64,000 nt of DNA, taken from NCBI GenBank assembly GCA_009760855.2, contig WPIO01000045.1, forward strand, positions 2,499,501-2,563,500, read 5' to 3'. Made by a program: the position numbers and the translations under genes. Source of the stretch: Cristatella mucedo (Eukaryota > Bryozoa > Phylactolaemata > Cristatellidae). Below are positions 26,227 to 37,500 of this stretch, one piece after another (the first letter of the stretch is position 1; each line of letters opens with the position of its first letter). Below the pieces are notes generated by a model. It was not told where the DNA came from, did no database searches, and saw nothing but the letters and a program-made list of their open reading frames with translations.

Positions 26227-27942
26227 ATGCACAATCCAAAAATGCTAATGTCGACAATAAACCATCTTAACCGTTCCCAGATTAGCTCCTTACCTGATGA
26301 TCCTAATGATGATCTAGCCGATCGCTTCTCTCGATTCTTTGTGCAGAAGATAGACAAGATCAGGGAATCCATCCCTGAGATGACAACCTCCCCACTAGAA
26401 TGCTGTTCCCCGGTTCGAGGCTGCACCTCAATGTCTGCATTTAAGCAGGTCACTAGTGATCTAGTCCTAAAGTTCGTATCTCAATCAATGAAGACAACAA
26501 GTCCTCTTGACCCTATTCCCACTGTCCTGCTCCTACGTTGCATTGATCTACTGCTGCCATGCATAACTAACATAATTAATATGTCATTAGCCTCAGGTCA
26601 TGTCCCAGCACCTTTCAAAAAAGCTGTAGTCAGGCCACTTCTCAAGAAAACTACACGTGACCAAGAGAACTTGAGCAACTACCACCCAGTTTCCCTTCTA
26701 CCATTCCTATCAAAGACACTCGAACGGGTCTTGGCGGACCAGCTTAACTCGTATATCGAAACATCACACCTTGCTACTAAGTTCCAGTCTGGCTTTAGAG
26801 CTAATCACTCCACAGAGTCAGCATTGCTTCGGGTATACAACGACCTACTTAGGAATGCAGACATAGGTAGAGTGTCTCTGCTTGTTTTGCTCGATCTTTC
26901 GGCAGCTTTTGATACCATCGATCACAAAGTTCTTCTAGAGCGCCTCTCATCTCACCTAGGCATCACTGGCACTGCTCTGCAGTGGTTCAGGTCCTATCTC
27001 AGTGGGAGACTCCAGAGTATTGACGTGAATGGACAAAGATCATCTGAAGTACCTCTGAAATATGGAGTACCTCAGGGCTCAGTGCTAGGTCCGGTTCTTT
27101 TCACGGTTTATACTCTGCCTATTGCTGATGTGATTGCCAAGCACAATCTAGGCTTTCACTTCTATGCAGATGACACTCAGTTGTACCTTTGCTTTGATCC
27201 CTCCCAGCCTTCGAGCACCTCAAATTCTCTAAACTCACTAGCTGCATGCATTGATGACATCCGCACATGGATGGCAGCAAATTTTCTAAAACTGAACGAT
27301 GATAAAACTAACTTACAAGTTATGGGCAAACCCAGTGTGATCCAGAGATTGGAAAGGCTGACTCTCAAAATTGGCTCTGCCAGCATATCTCTAGTTGAAT
27401 CAGCTCAAAATCTAGGTGTCATATTCCTAAGCGACCTCTCGTTAGACGACCATATCAGCTCTACAGTCAAATCCGCCTATTTTCAGCTTCATAACATTGC
27501 TAAAATTCGGGCTTGTTTAGATAAAGATACCACGTCTAAGTTGGTCCATGCGTTCGTGACATCCCGTCTCGACTTCTGCAACTCACTGCTTACTGGCCTA
27601 CCAGCATGTGCGATCAGGCGATTGCAGCTGGTGCAAAACTCTGCAGCTAGGCTTGTCTGTCGTGAGCGTCGCAGTTGCCACGTTACTCCACTTCTCGCCT
27701 ACCTGCACTGGCTACCAGTCAAGCAACGGATTGACTTCAAGGTTTTTTCGCTCACTTTTAGGTCTCTTCATTCTATGGCTCCAGCCGATCTGTCAGATAT
27801 ACTACCCCATCAGGCTAAGCATCGTACCACCAGCTTTTCGGAGTCCAACAGCCTAGAAATACCTCATACAAACCTTAAATCCTTTGGAGACCGTGCATTT
27901 AGCTCGTATGCTCCCAAAGCCTGGAACTCACTCCCGACCTGA
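26227..27942 (+). CDS. LINE-A reverse transcriptase (open 571-codon frame, prematurely stopped)
   Basis: Non-LTR reverse transcriptase, which would copy element RNA at nicked target DNA. Residue positions count from 26227. The leading linker contains SLPDDPNDDLADRFSRFF (21-38). The fingers contain VVRPLLKK (134-141) and NYHPVSLLPFLSKTLE (151-166). Motif A is LLDLSAAFDTID (221-232). Motif B is GVPQGSVLGPVLF (280-292). The catalytic YADD is at 313-316 (27163-27174), followed by LKLNDDKTNLQVMGKP. The C-terminal region has TSRLDFCNSLLTGLP and LHWLPVKQRIDFKV. The catalytic residues are intact. The frame ends at KAWNSLPT where other copies continue for about 28 more codons to FSGSL; the stop replaces an Arg codon. 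It is not translated in frame with the endonuclease because of the upstream deletion, so it is a recently dead polymerase. Confidence 0.93.
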   Translation: MHNPKMLMSTINHLNRSQISSLPDDPNDDLADRFSRFFVQKIDKIRESIPEMTTSPLECCSPVRGCTSMSAFKQVTSDLVLKFVSQSMKTTSPLDPIPTVLLLRCIDLLLPCITNIINMSLASGHVPAPFKKAVVRPLLKKTTRDQENLSNYHPVSLLPFLSKTLERVLADQLNSYIETSHLATKFQSGFRANHSTESALLRVYNDLLRNADIGRVSLLVLLDLSAAFDTIDHKVLLERLSSHLGITGTALQWFRSYLSGRLQSIDVNGQRSSEVPLKYGVPQGSVLGPVLFTVYTLPIADVIAKHNLGFHFYADDTQLYLCFDPSQPSSTSNSLNSLAACIDDIRTWMAANFLKLNDDKTNLQVMGKPSVIQRLERLTLKIGSASISLVESAQNLGVIFLSDLSLDDHISSTVKSAYFQLHNIAKIRACLDKDTTSKLVHAFVTSRLDFCNSLLTGLPACAIRRLQLVQNSAARLVCRERRSCHVTPLLAYLHWLPVKQRIDFKVFSLTFRSLHSMAPADLSDILPHQAKHRTTSFSESNSLEIPHTNLKSFGDRAFSSYAPKAWNSLPT

Positions 27943-28266
27943 GTCAGAACATCCCCTGACCTGACCACATTTAAAAGAAACCTAAAAACACACCTATTTG
28001 GGACAGCATTTAGTGGGTCCCTGTGATTCGTCCTTGATTTGATTATGTGTGCTGACACTGTGCATGCTGCCACTAACCACATGTGCATGCTTACCCAATG
28101 CATATTACCCCTAACCATATTATTCATTTCGTTTGTTTTTTTCAAGCATGATTTTACTTACCATTCAATGGCATTTCACTTTACAGCAAATGTAAAACGC
28201 CTAGAGAGAGATGAAGTTCTCTGATTGAGCTTTATCAAGTGAATTATTATTATTATTATTATTATT

Positions 28267-29224
28267 AAGATGAGGTCTACAATAGCTTCTTTTTATGATC
28301 CTATTATCAAATAAAGTCATTACATCAGCAGTAAGTCAGTTGCAGGCTTTAACTGCCCACAAATTTAGTAGTTGTTTTCTGATGGAATTCTAATTGCATA
28401 TAGGAGACGGTGTGAGATGGAAAAACAGTGAAATCTGCAATGATTGCTTGAGTAATTTAGATTTGCTACGCTGGACCAGGATACAATTCGATGGTATCTA
28501 CATATGCTTGATCCTCTGACGACGAGGACTGCTTCTTTTCAACTTGCATCAAGCTTTCGAGAAGAGGAGTGATGTGACAACTGAGACGGCAGAACAGAGT
28601 GATGGTAGAATGTACCACCGACCGGCATCTGGGCCAGCAAGCAGTGAGTAATATTAGTTTAAACCGGACATAAAAAGTAAATAGGCCAAATTTGATGTAG
28701 TTTTCTTGATTAAACAGGCAGAGTTTTATATAGCTAACGATAGATAAATGTGACCATGGAGCTGATGTCACCTTCTGTTGATAGTTTCATATGGAACAAG
28801 GCACGAATATTGCGTGCAGATCCTTGTAGAGAGAAGCTGGCAGAGCCGATATGAAATTTAGAATGCATAGGTTTTGAATGGCACCAAGTTTATCCTCACA
28901 TGTAATCACTCTATATCGTCAAAGGCCTTTGAGATAATTGGCTTTCATCAACGTGACGAATTCAAAATGCATGCAACAAAGAGTTATAAGGGTTTTAAGT
29001 ACTTTAGGGCTTGGACGGACCAAAGCATAAGTACTATCACCGCCCTAGAAGTGCAAGCCTACTTTGACCATTTCGATTAAATATGTGAGGAGTACAGTTA
29101 AACTGTGGACAAATTTAACCATGCACAGATCCATGGGATACCCTGTACTTTAAGTTTTTTTCAAATGGCGTTTACCTGCTCACATTGATGCACTGAAGCA
29201 TTTCGCTGAGATACTATCCAATTT
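28267..29224. other. Presumed intron; possible LINE-A scrap
   Basis: Minus-strand text at about 28530-28640 resembles the SCHITPLL segment of LINE-A but is too short and diverged to delimit. The plus-strand open frame at 28874-29080 is unrecognised. The first 45 bases resemble the right flank of the 15205-16023 copy. Confidence 0.4.
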
Positions 29225-29372
29225 CAAAGCCTCTCTTGAATAGTGACACCGGAGCCTTTACAGCTACCACCACCACTTGCAGTTGCAATGAAGGATCGCC
29301 CAACGCAGGATTTGAACCGACGACCTCGGGACCATGGCCGTAGAACAGAAACCACGTTACTATACCCAAGCT
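29225..29372 (-). mobile_element. SINE-A copy
   Basis: On the minus strand: tRNA-like head with GGTCGTCGGTTCAAATCCTG (B-box), then the body GCGTTGGGCGATCCTTCATTG, then GTGGTGGTAGCTGTAAAGGC. Same order and spacing as the 60838 copy. Confidence 0.8.
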
Positions 29373-30114
29373 AACGTTTTCATGTCAGTGATGCCGATGG
29401 AAGAAGCAAGGCACTCGAGAGAGACTGGCCTATCAATAGTATCAAGAATTGCTGAGAACTTAAGCAGAGTAAGCAGATAACCTTTACTTAATTTCACATT
29501 CCTGAACTGTTAAGTATAAATTTAAATCAATTCTAAATTTGGAGAATGGCGAGATCATGAATAAAAATACCACTTCGCTTGGTTTAAACTTCCAATGGAT
29601 GGCAATTGCTGGTCGGACACAATTTATTCGATTGCCTCTGCTGGGATTTAAATAGGTTTACCCAGAGATATTGTTGTCACTTCCAAATCTGATTTGAAAA
29701 ACAAACATACGTATCTTTATTTAAAGTGCAGACGGACGATTTAGATTCACTCAAACTTTATTTTATAAATTACGTTGCTATTAATTGCCGAAGAATGTAT
29801 AAAACAGTTTTCCTATATCATTAAAAAATATCCCAACGTGAGAATACAGCATTGTAACGTGAACAAAAATCACTAAACGGTTTCCAATTTCTTTCAAAAT
29901 ATTGAAATTTCAATACATTTGAAATATACGTTAACAAAAAAATTTCAATTACAATTCAGTACAAAATGAAGTAATTTAAATCATGCAGGAAAAGACGTAG
30001 ATTCGCCTCGTAATTAGTAAAATAACAATAGTAATACACTAGACATAGTTTCCTCAGAAAACTCGAAATTTTTCTATGCGTTTTAAATTTGCTGAAAAGT
30101 AAGAATTGTGATAA
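29373..30114. other. Presumed intron, nothing recognised
   Basis: AT-rich unassigned sequence. Confidence 0.4.
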
Positions 30115-30560
30115 AACTAATATTAATAACAGTAATGATAATAGGAATAATTAACTTGATGAAGCACCCCCAGATAACTCAATCTCCTTCTGCCGGCTTG
30201 TTATTTGCTGCAAAGAAAAACATAGTGAGTAGTATCACGCGTGATGGACGACATGAATAACATGTTAAGGGGTGAATTGCACAGGATAAACATACAGATG
30301 CAGTTTTTGGAAGCTTGCACAGTGTCAGCGTGCACAAGCACATTAAGAACGAATTACAGGAACCAACTAGACGCGTTCATAAATAGGTTCGTTCTAATTT
30401 ATTTTGTAAATGTGGTCAAATCAGGGAATGTCTTGAGGAAAGTCGGGATTGAGTTCCTGGGTTTGGGAACATTCGGAGTAAATGCATGATCTTAACAGGA
30501 TTTGAGGTTTGTACGAGGTATAAATAAACAGTTAGTTTCCGGAAAGCATGCTCGAATTTA
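30115..30560 (-). mobile_element. LINE-A 3'-end copy, diverged
   Basis: Minus orientation. The tail and hairpin region (AACTTGATGAAGCACCCCCA on the plus strand) is followed by the 3' UTR (GCACAGTGTCAGCGTGCACA) and by the C-terminal coding end, where AAATGTGGTCAAATCAGGGA corresponds to the PDLTTFKR segment. Truncated within the NLKSFGDRAF region near 30560. Confidence 0.8.
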
Positions 30561-30759
30561 AGGAAATAGGTAAAAGTATAATGCAGCAAGCTCTTTCTAA
30601 ATAAATCTTTCAATGAATTGCTTCAACATTACCTATAAATCAGGTGTGTTGACACGGGATTTAAAACCTAAGCATTTTAAGTCAATAGTGAGTTTAGAGG
30701 AATCTAAAAAGTAATTTAGGAGTAGGTCTAATAAAATGACTTATATCTTATGTTCGGTT

Positions 30760-31262
30760 TACGCTCCATAAAAGACTGAGTTTATACCGTCCTCAAGCTG
30801 ACCCACATTGCCCTCCTCGGATTGGTTTCTTCGTACTTAGCTGAACTGCCGAACCAGTTTCAGCCTTTTCACGCCCTCGGGTCCTTTGTGGACGATAAAT
30901 TATCTCTTTGATTCCTCCGCTTAAAGACCGTTGGCTACAGAAGCTTTAGCTCAGAAAGGCTTTGACTGTAGAAATCGCTTCCACGATTCTTATGCAACGT
31001 CAAATACTCTTCTACTGAAGACTATGGCTGATCCTTTTCAGCGGTCCTGAGCTGCTACTTCCATGCTACTTACTACATTAACTGCTCTCCTGACTCTTCT
31101 ATGCTTCCTACCTTCTCTTCGTTGTGTTAGGCGAAGTGTATTGGCTACCGAATGTGTAGCAAATGCCGCTTAGGCTGTGGGTGGGCTCTACTGAACTCTC
31201 CTGGGTAACACCAACATTGTCTTTATGACTTTGTGAAGTTACAGACAGAGATACATTACATT
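30760..31262 (+). mobile_element. LINE-B 3' end
   Basis: Plus-orientation remnant of the LINE-B C-terminal domain and 3' UTR: CTGAACTGCCGAACCAGTTT, then GCGGTCCTGAGCTGCTACTT (SAVLSCYF segment), then GTAGCAAATGCCGCTTAGGC. It ends GAGATACATTACATTACA, the clearest view of the family's ATTAC-unit tail (31241-31258). Frames are broken. Confidence 0.85.
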
Positions 31263-33156
31263 ACATATCTATTTTAGGCCAGGATGCCTTAATCAAGCGC
31301 ATTGTATGGCGTGCTAAACGTTATAGATAATCTTATATCCATTTGTATCTCATAGGTTGCCTAAATGGGCTATGATAAGTTACAACTGCTTATGCACTTA
31401 TAATGTTTTATCTATTTTTCCATCCTGCTGCATTTTTTCATTAGTAGATTGTAGGTAGAAAATATTTGAGCCGTTTAGAAACTTTGGAGTTTCTATGCGC
31501 GATATTATAATTCAGACCAAAATCATACCCAATTTCGCTGTAACGCTTGGTGTTCATCTAAATTAGCTAACTTATTGATAAATCGTTGATAGCAAAGTTT
31601 TAATGGTTTGCAGAGGTGCTGGTTCAGTACCCAAATCCAGTTAGAAACACAGTAGATACTCGAATTACAGAAGCGATGATGTATATAATACTACATTAAC
31701 TGATAGAGGTCAAATGTTCCAATAAACCATGCCATCGAAGGTACTCGTGGATGCCAGATACATTTTGAAGGAGGTCATTTCAAGCCGGCATAATGTTATT
31801 TAGTGACAGCAAAATATTTAATCGAATGCTGCAATTTTATTTAACAGCCTTTTGAACAAAATGAGTCGGAATATAACCAACATATGGCAGTTAGAAATGC
31901 AATGACATACATGTATGAAGTCTCACATGTATAGTTACTTTGGCATGCATATACCTCTTTTTAGTAATACCTTTTTGGCTTTTGATTTTTGTACCTGCCA
32001 GGAAAAAGGTAAAATCTCCATTGAAAGTTCTTAAAATGCATTTATTATTCCTGAATGAGAACTCCGCCATCAACCTATAAACAAAGTGACCTGAACAGTC
32101 GTTTATCGTTTTAGGCCTGAGCCATTACCACCATCAATCATTGAAAACTGTGACCCGAATAGCTGTTTTTTTATGAATAGCCTGTGCTAACCTTCTCAGC
32201 CTAACAAGTGCCTCAAATAATGCGTTCCTAAACAGTCAGTATTGACAACCATTATCACTAACCATCAGCCGTTTCATCATCATCTATTGCATAGCAGAGC
32301 GATTTTAGAAGCTATAAGCAAAGAATGCAATATTAGAACGTGTTATCACACTGTTCGAAGACTATTAAGATCTCAGTAATTGCACTCACACTAGTGAGTT
32401 CTCAGCTTGTCCACATGGTTGACCATTGCCAAACTGAGCTCTTTGCTGCTTTAGAAGATTGGTATATTGAATGAATCCTGGAGGTTACCCAATGAGTTAA
32501 CGTTAAGGAAGAGGATTAGTTTAGTTTTGACTTATTATATGAGTATTTATGAGGCGTGTTAAAATCAGTCTCTGACCAGCTTTTGCGTTAAGCACTTTAA
32601 CAAAAAACGCGTTTTAACAATATCTGAATCTTAAAGCAAAACTATCATGAATGAGATTGCCGGTGCACTTGATGATACAGATCCATTACTTCCGATATGT
32701 ATACGGATAAAAAAGACCTTGTACGTTCCACTCAGTATTAGGTTCATTTGCCTAAACTGAACTTGGTAAATTACTAACAGGGAAAATAAATCAGCAAAGA
32801 TGAATTACTCACTACCAACTTCAACCGAATTTCTTTTTGAATGACATTAGATCTTGTAAATTTTTCAAAATTTTACTTATTATTCGCAATTGTAGCATCA
32901 TGTACGTTTTTATTCCCGTTTTTTTACACTAATTCACCAGATTCGAATACGGAAACGACTAAATAGTTAGCTTATTTCTCTCCAATTCTAGTTATTCATT
33001 CGTGATTGATCGGCTTGCTTATTTGCTACGATATTTACACTAGAAAAATTGAACTGAACAAGTGCTAGAACTTTAATTAGGAAAAATTGAAATAGTAAAT
33101 GCAAATTTAAATGGCAGTGAGCAAAATATTGACATATCGTTTGCATAAGGGCTCAC
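31263..33156. other. Presumed intron, nothing recognised
   Basis: AT-rich sequence with no exon-like open block seen on the minus strand. Confidence 0.4.
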
Positions 33157-33390
33157 CTTTGTATGGATATCCAATTACGCTGACATCACAAATAGATAAT
33201 GTTGTACTTGACAGATTCACAAATACGGCTAATCTTTGTCCAATGAATCCGTCACAGTTGTACCTGGCATTTACAGGTAGTTCGGAATTTTGAAAGTCAC
33301 AAACGGTCCAGTTACTTGTCTCAGGAGGCCCGAGCGTATTGTTGGTGATCAGAATGTATACGCTTTGCGGTCTTTCCATAGATTTTAGCT
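33157..33390 (-). CDS. Exon: FTP (fucolectin) domain, C-terminal half, unit 2
   Basis: A 234-base (78-codon) minus-strand exon. The acceptor is TTCCTTACAATGTAG just above 33390 and the donor is GGTGAGCC at 33156, both phase 1. The peptide begins (E)LKSMERPQSVYILITNN, has NWTVCDF and a Cys before FIGQRLAVFV, and ends TLSICDVSVIGYPYKG. The pattern C-x-GxRxxxxx...LxxCxVxVxG is the second half of fucolectin/tachylectin-4/pentraxin-1 (FTP, F5/8C-like) domains, where the second Cys closes a disulphide and the CDV strand completes the beta-barrel. It follows the N-half exon at 35162-35404 in the transcript and has the layout of unit 1's C-half at 41901-42122. Known fucolectins bind fucose; sugar binding here is inference. 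Confidence 0.75.
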
Positions 33391-35161
33391 CTACATTGTA
33401 AGGAAGTAATTTAGTAACTCACCCAGAAAACCCTGGATGAGAAGGATTCTAAGTGCAAATGAAAACCGAGGCACACATTTACTTGTACTAACTCAGAAAC
33501 CCTGTGCTAGGCTCTTCAGTACTTGACCATCTCTAAAAGTTGAGCTTATAGTATTTATTCAAACCAAATGAGAACGAATAGCAAATTAGTTATTGCCCAA
33601 GAACGCTCAAGAAATTTCAAGAAGACTTATCACGGACGTCTGGACTCAAAACGTTTGGATTTCAGTCAAATCACTTTTAATCATTTGCTGACCTTGCCTT
33701 TAAGTTTTAGACACGCAAAAATCAAGAAATGGCTTTGGAGCCACTCGAAATATATTGAGTTCTATCAGGGCACGTTATAAAGTGGAGTATTATTATTAGT
33801 ATTAGTAAAATTTTACCAGATTGCCTCAATTGACAAAGTAAATAGATTCTTAAACACTCAATTTATAACAGCATTGTCTGAGGTCAGGTGGGACCATATT
33901 TTCATACTTATGAGTGCTGAAACCCTGCTTTGTAAAACTCATAAAACTCATACATTGGTCTGGTAAATTGAGAGCGATTTGCTTCTAGGCATGTTATACT
34001 GGTCGGCATGGTACTTGAGTTAAGCATTAGCAAGGTACCAACTAAGAGAATGACTTATGCGAAGACACCTGTAAAATGAATATGTTAATACTGATTAATT
34101 GTAGTTAAGATTTTACCAGTAATATTCTGAAAATTACTGCTGCTTCTGTAAATTAAACTGGCCCCAATAAAGGTTCAGCTGTAGGAAATATTTCTCAACA
34201 AATAGTGGCCAAAGAGATGTGCTTTTCGGTTTTGATTAAAATGATGACTATGAGGATGAATCTAAAATTAAGTATGCTGAGAGTCATAAGCTATGGACCT
34301 GTGTACACCTATTGTAGATGATTGAACGAATTAGGTCTACTTAAAATGTTCTGCAAAACCAATGAATATCGTGAGTCGATAGTTGTAGACTATGACACGA
34401 TCCAGAATTAAAATCAGGTTAGCCTGGTCTTATATAAAAAAGTAAATGATGAAAAAATAATGTGAAGTCAATTTCTTCTTTTGCACAGCAAAACATATAA
34501 AGGAACAGCTAGTTTGTATAGCCTTCTTCAGAGCCTAATGTCTATCGAGGCACTTAAACTATGCCACATGCTTTCACCCATGAACTCAATCATCCCTTAG
34601 TTTAAGATTGATCGATGTGAGAAATGCAATTTCTTAGCAACTGGGCCAAAACCATGGTAGTCGACAATATTTTTTCTTGATTTTCAGTTTCTTCTGACGA
34701 TTAAATTATTAAAAAATTGATGCAAAATAATTCATACATTTTTAACTAAAACCCAGGGAATACAGCTGTATTTAAGCAAAAAGCCTTTGGTTTTAATTCA
34801 AGTGAAAGTTCCAAGCTCTAAACCGAATTGGTTGTGCGTTTTGAACCTTTACTGTTAGATCCAGCAAATTACTGTGATAGCCGTTAAGGCTCATGTGCTG
34901 CTAAATAAATTAAGGGGTTAAATAAAGAAAACATGTATTTAATTAATTTATTTTTCAGGTACGGGCCGTGCAAAAATGGATATGGTGGTAATTTTGGAAA
35001 TATCAGGCTAAGGCCTCATTATAATTACCCACACTTCACAGATCCAGGTAATTTTAAACAATTAAAATTATTTGGAATATCTAAAAAGTACTTTAATAAT
35101 CTATGCAATCCAAGAACCTGCTAAGTTTCATAGATAAATAAGAAAATATGTAATGCCATAC
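33391..35161. other. Intron between the FTP halves of unit 2
   Basis: A 1.77-kb AT-rich intron of the minus-strand gene. It holds a splice-flanked plus-strand block at 34959-35047, listed separately. Confidence 0.6.
34959..35047 (+). other. Splice-flanked exon-like block on the opposite strand
   Basis: An 89-base plus-strand block preceded by a strong acceptor (TTTAATTTATTTTTCAG shape; the actual text ends ATTTATTTTTCAG at 34958) and followed by a donor (CCAG then GTAATT at 35048). It is open in the frame YGPCKNGYGGNFGNIRLRPH and then on to FTDP. The composition is richer in G+C than the flanks. It matches no family I know. Phases would be 2 in and 1 out, unlike the minus-strand exons. It could be an exon of a nested gene on the plus strand, or coincidence. 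Confidence 0.2.
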
Positions 35162-35404
35162 CTTGGCTAGAGGAGATCAAAACGTCCTCAATTGCATAAG
35201 GGTGCGATCCATTGAATTTTACGTACCACCAGGGATTATCGGTGCCAGCCTCATCAGTACGGGTGCAGGTACTGGTGTTTTGAGAGGAATCGGCTCCACC
35301 ATCTATTGCCACTTCCGGGCCGTATATGCAGAGATTTCGTTCAGACAAGATACTATTGCAATACACATTAACTTGCCTTGCTTCTGCATACATTGCGATA
35401 TTAG
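35162..35404 (-). CDS. Exon: FTP (fucolectin) domain, N-terminal half, unit 2
   Basis: A 243-base (81-codon) minus-strand exon with a textbook acceptor (TTATCTTTGCTGCAG above 35404) and donor (AAG then GTATGG at 35161), phase 1 at both ends. The peptide begins (A)NIAMYAEARQVNVYC, continues with EVAIDGG, then STCTRTDEAGTDNPWWYVKFN, and ends DVLISSSQG. The order NIA-x(n)-A-x-DG-x(n)-C-x-R-T-x(n)-PWWYV-x-L/F is diagnostic for the first half of FTP/fucolectin-like F5/8C domains. It pairs with the C-half at 33157-33390 and parallels the exon at 44896-45135. Confidence 0.85.
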
Positions 35405-35949
35405 CTGCAGCAAAGATAAGAAGGGTATTACTTATCAGATTTCGCTCGAAGCTCCGGCCGAGCCAGAGAGTTTTCTGTTCAAATGATTAGTGACGTTCTT
35501 AAGCACAAGTTGCAGAAAAAGCTTGCAGAAAAAAAGGATGCACTTGAAAGTATACACCGACATTGAATCTTTCGAAGCAGATGCTCAATAAAAGAGGGAG
35601 AAATGCAGCATTTAACTTCTTTATTTAAAAAAAGATCACTCGACTATACATGGCTTTAATTCTTGTATATATGAAACAATTCAATGAAACGGTGTTAAAT
35701 GAAATATCACAAACATTTCGATAAGTGTTCATGAGGCAGCTCTCGACTGAAACTTTTATCTTCCGTGTTAATAACGGCATTCTAAGAGGCAACGATGACT
35801 TTGTCGTATGGGAATGATGGCAACGTCACTGCCTCAGCTCTGCTAGATCGAAAATCGGCCGTCAACACCATGGATTACGATCTCTTACTTGAGGGATTAA
35901 GAACAACAATCGGTGCGACAGACAAGGCACTAAACTAGCCTAAATTGTA
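35405..35949. other. Intron, nothing recognised
   Basis: AT-rich intron sequence upstream (in transcript terms) of the unit 2 N-half exon. Confidence 0.4.
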
Positions 35950-35975
35950 CTGATATATATATATATATATATATA
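35950..35975. repeat. (TA)n microsatellite
   Basis: A short (TA)n tract that is also the 3' tail side of the adjacent minus-strand SINE-B copy. Confidence 0.9.
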
Positions 35976-36115
35976 ATTTATTTGTATTACGCCCCAAGAG
36001 AACTTTATCTCTATTAAGGTGCTTAACTTTTGCCTTGGGGCTCAAGCCCACGACCTCAGCCAGACTTTGGTCGGGCGAGCACCTTGACCACTGTACCGAA
36101 CCAGCTCGGCAATTG
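35976..36115 (-). mobile_element. SINE-B copy with LINE-A-type 3' end
   Basis: On the minus strand: GCCGAGCTGGTTCGGTACAG, GTGGTCAAGGTGCTCGCCC (A-box region), GGTCGTGGGCTTGAGCCCC (B-box region). Then comes the 3' part AAGCACCTTAATAGAGATAA followed by AGTTCTCTTGGGGCGTAATA. That last segment is the LINE-A 3' hairpin (AAGCGCC...GGGCGCTT) in mutated form, and (TA)n follows as a tail. It is the same layout as the copy at 50388-50520. Confidence 0.85.
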
Positions 36116-37270
36116 CCTGCTGCTGTTCAATCCGTGTCTGGTGGTACTTAGGTCTCACCCACGAGACCGGTTTCCTATGGAGTCCCTAAAGTTCCCATCC
36201 TTGGTCTCTTGCTATCCTCCATGGATACTTAAGTTCTAAGAAATGTTATTAAGGCCAATGAAATAAGATATCGGTTTTATGCTGACGATACACAGCTGAA
36301 TTTTAAATTCGCTTCTTCGGAATCTGCTGTAGCAACTGAAGGACTGAATGATTGTCTTGCCAAAATTAGATCCTCGCTTTCGGAATATTCTTGAAACTAA
36401 ATGACGATAAAAAACTGCTGGTTATATGACACCTTAAGTGTGTATCTTGATTAAAATTGTTTTGCTCTTCTAATGGGTGATACTGTTATGCGACCATCAC
36501 CACGTGCTCGAAATGTAGGTGTCATTTTCGACAGGAGCCTACTTTTTAAAGCGTCATTCCGAGACTACTTCTTTAGTTTGCAGTCTCAGTCGATCTCTAT
36601 CTAAGATAAGGAGCTTTCTTTTACTTTCGCTTGAAAAAGTTAAGTGGCTCCTTAGGTCTGTCTTGGCTTGATTATTGCACTCCCTTTTGCCTGGGCTACC
36701 AAAGAAAGGAAATAGGTCACCACTGCTGGCAATGAATATGGCTGCACAGCTAGTTTTCAAGTCCTGAAGGTTTGACCATGGGTTTCCTTTGCTAAAAGAG
36801 CCGGGTGGCTCCTGGTTCATGAACAGATACAGAACGAAGTTCTTAGGCTGACCCTCAAGTACAGTTACGGCTAATATCGTCCATAATAAGCCGAACTGCA
36901 GCACCAGTTTCAGCCTCGCCGTGACATCAGATCATGTGCGGACAGTAAATAACTTGTTCAATTCCTCAGCTTAATGACCCATGGCGATTGAATCTATGTC
37001 TCAGCAGGTCCCAGATTTTGGAGCTTACTTGCACGATTCCTAGGCAAAGACAACCGCTCTCCTGCTGCCGAATACGGCTCATCCTTTCAGTGGTCATGAG
37101 CTGCTTCATGCTACTTACTACCTCAACGGCTCTCATGACTCTGCTATGCTGGCCACTTTTGTTTGTTGAGTGAGATGAAGTATTTTGGCTACAGAATGCA
37201 TATCAAAAGCCGCTTAGGCTGTGAGTGTGATATACACAACTCTCCTATTCAACACTCACATGGTCTTTGT

Positions 37271-37287
37271 GGCTTTGTTGAGTTTCA
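37271..37287. repeat. Target-site duplication, left copy
   Basis: GGCTTTGTTGAGTTTCA occurs here and again at 37501-37517, exactly bracketing the LINE-A insertion. Confidence 0.93.
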
Positions 37288-37500
37288 ATAATAATAATAA
37301 TAATAATAATAATATTAATGTACTTGATAAAGTGCCCTCAGAGAACTTAATCTCTTTCTAGGCGCTTTAAATTTGCTGCAAGGGAAATGCAATTAAAAGG
37401 TAAGTAAAATCATGCTTGAAAAACAAACAAAACGAATAACATGGTTAGGGGTGACATGCGCAGGGTCAGCATGCAAATGTGGTCAGTGGCAGCATGCACA
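37288..37500 (-). mobile_element. LINE-A 3'-end insertion (213 bp) with target-site duplication
   Basis: Minus-oriented, severely 5'-truncated LINE-A: an (AAT)n tail on the left, the hairpin region (AAAGTGCCCTCAGAGAAC on the plus strand), AAATTTGCTGCAAGGGAAAT, and the 3' UTR to GTGGTCAGTGGCAGCATGCA, where it ends. Identical 17-base sequences on both sides show insertion by target-primed reverse transcription into LINE-B. Confidence 0.95.

Larger units (their letters stand above)
25592..28266 (+). mobile_element. LINE-A, longest plus-strand copy (CR1/L2-like non-LTR retrotransposon)
   Basis: A 5'-truncated element that keeps the C-terminal half of the endonuclease, the whole reverse transcriptase, a 3' UTR with GTGCATGCTGCCACTAACCA (28060-28080), the terminal hairpin region and an (ATT)n tail at about 28242-28266. 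It lies in a presumed intron of the minus-strand EGF/FTP gene, in opposite orientation. Two clear lesions inactivate it: a one-base deletion near 26208 and a nonsense change at 27940. The hairpin is also decayed (AAACGCC opposite GAGCTTT). By eye it is very similar to the 15205 and 18787 copies. Target-site duplication is not evident. Confidence 0.95.

Noticed and set aside
28874-29080. 68-codon plus-strand open frame with protein-like composition.
   Set aside because: Could not be tied to any domain, repeat family or exon boundary.
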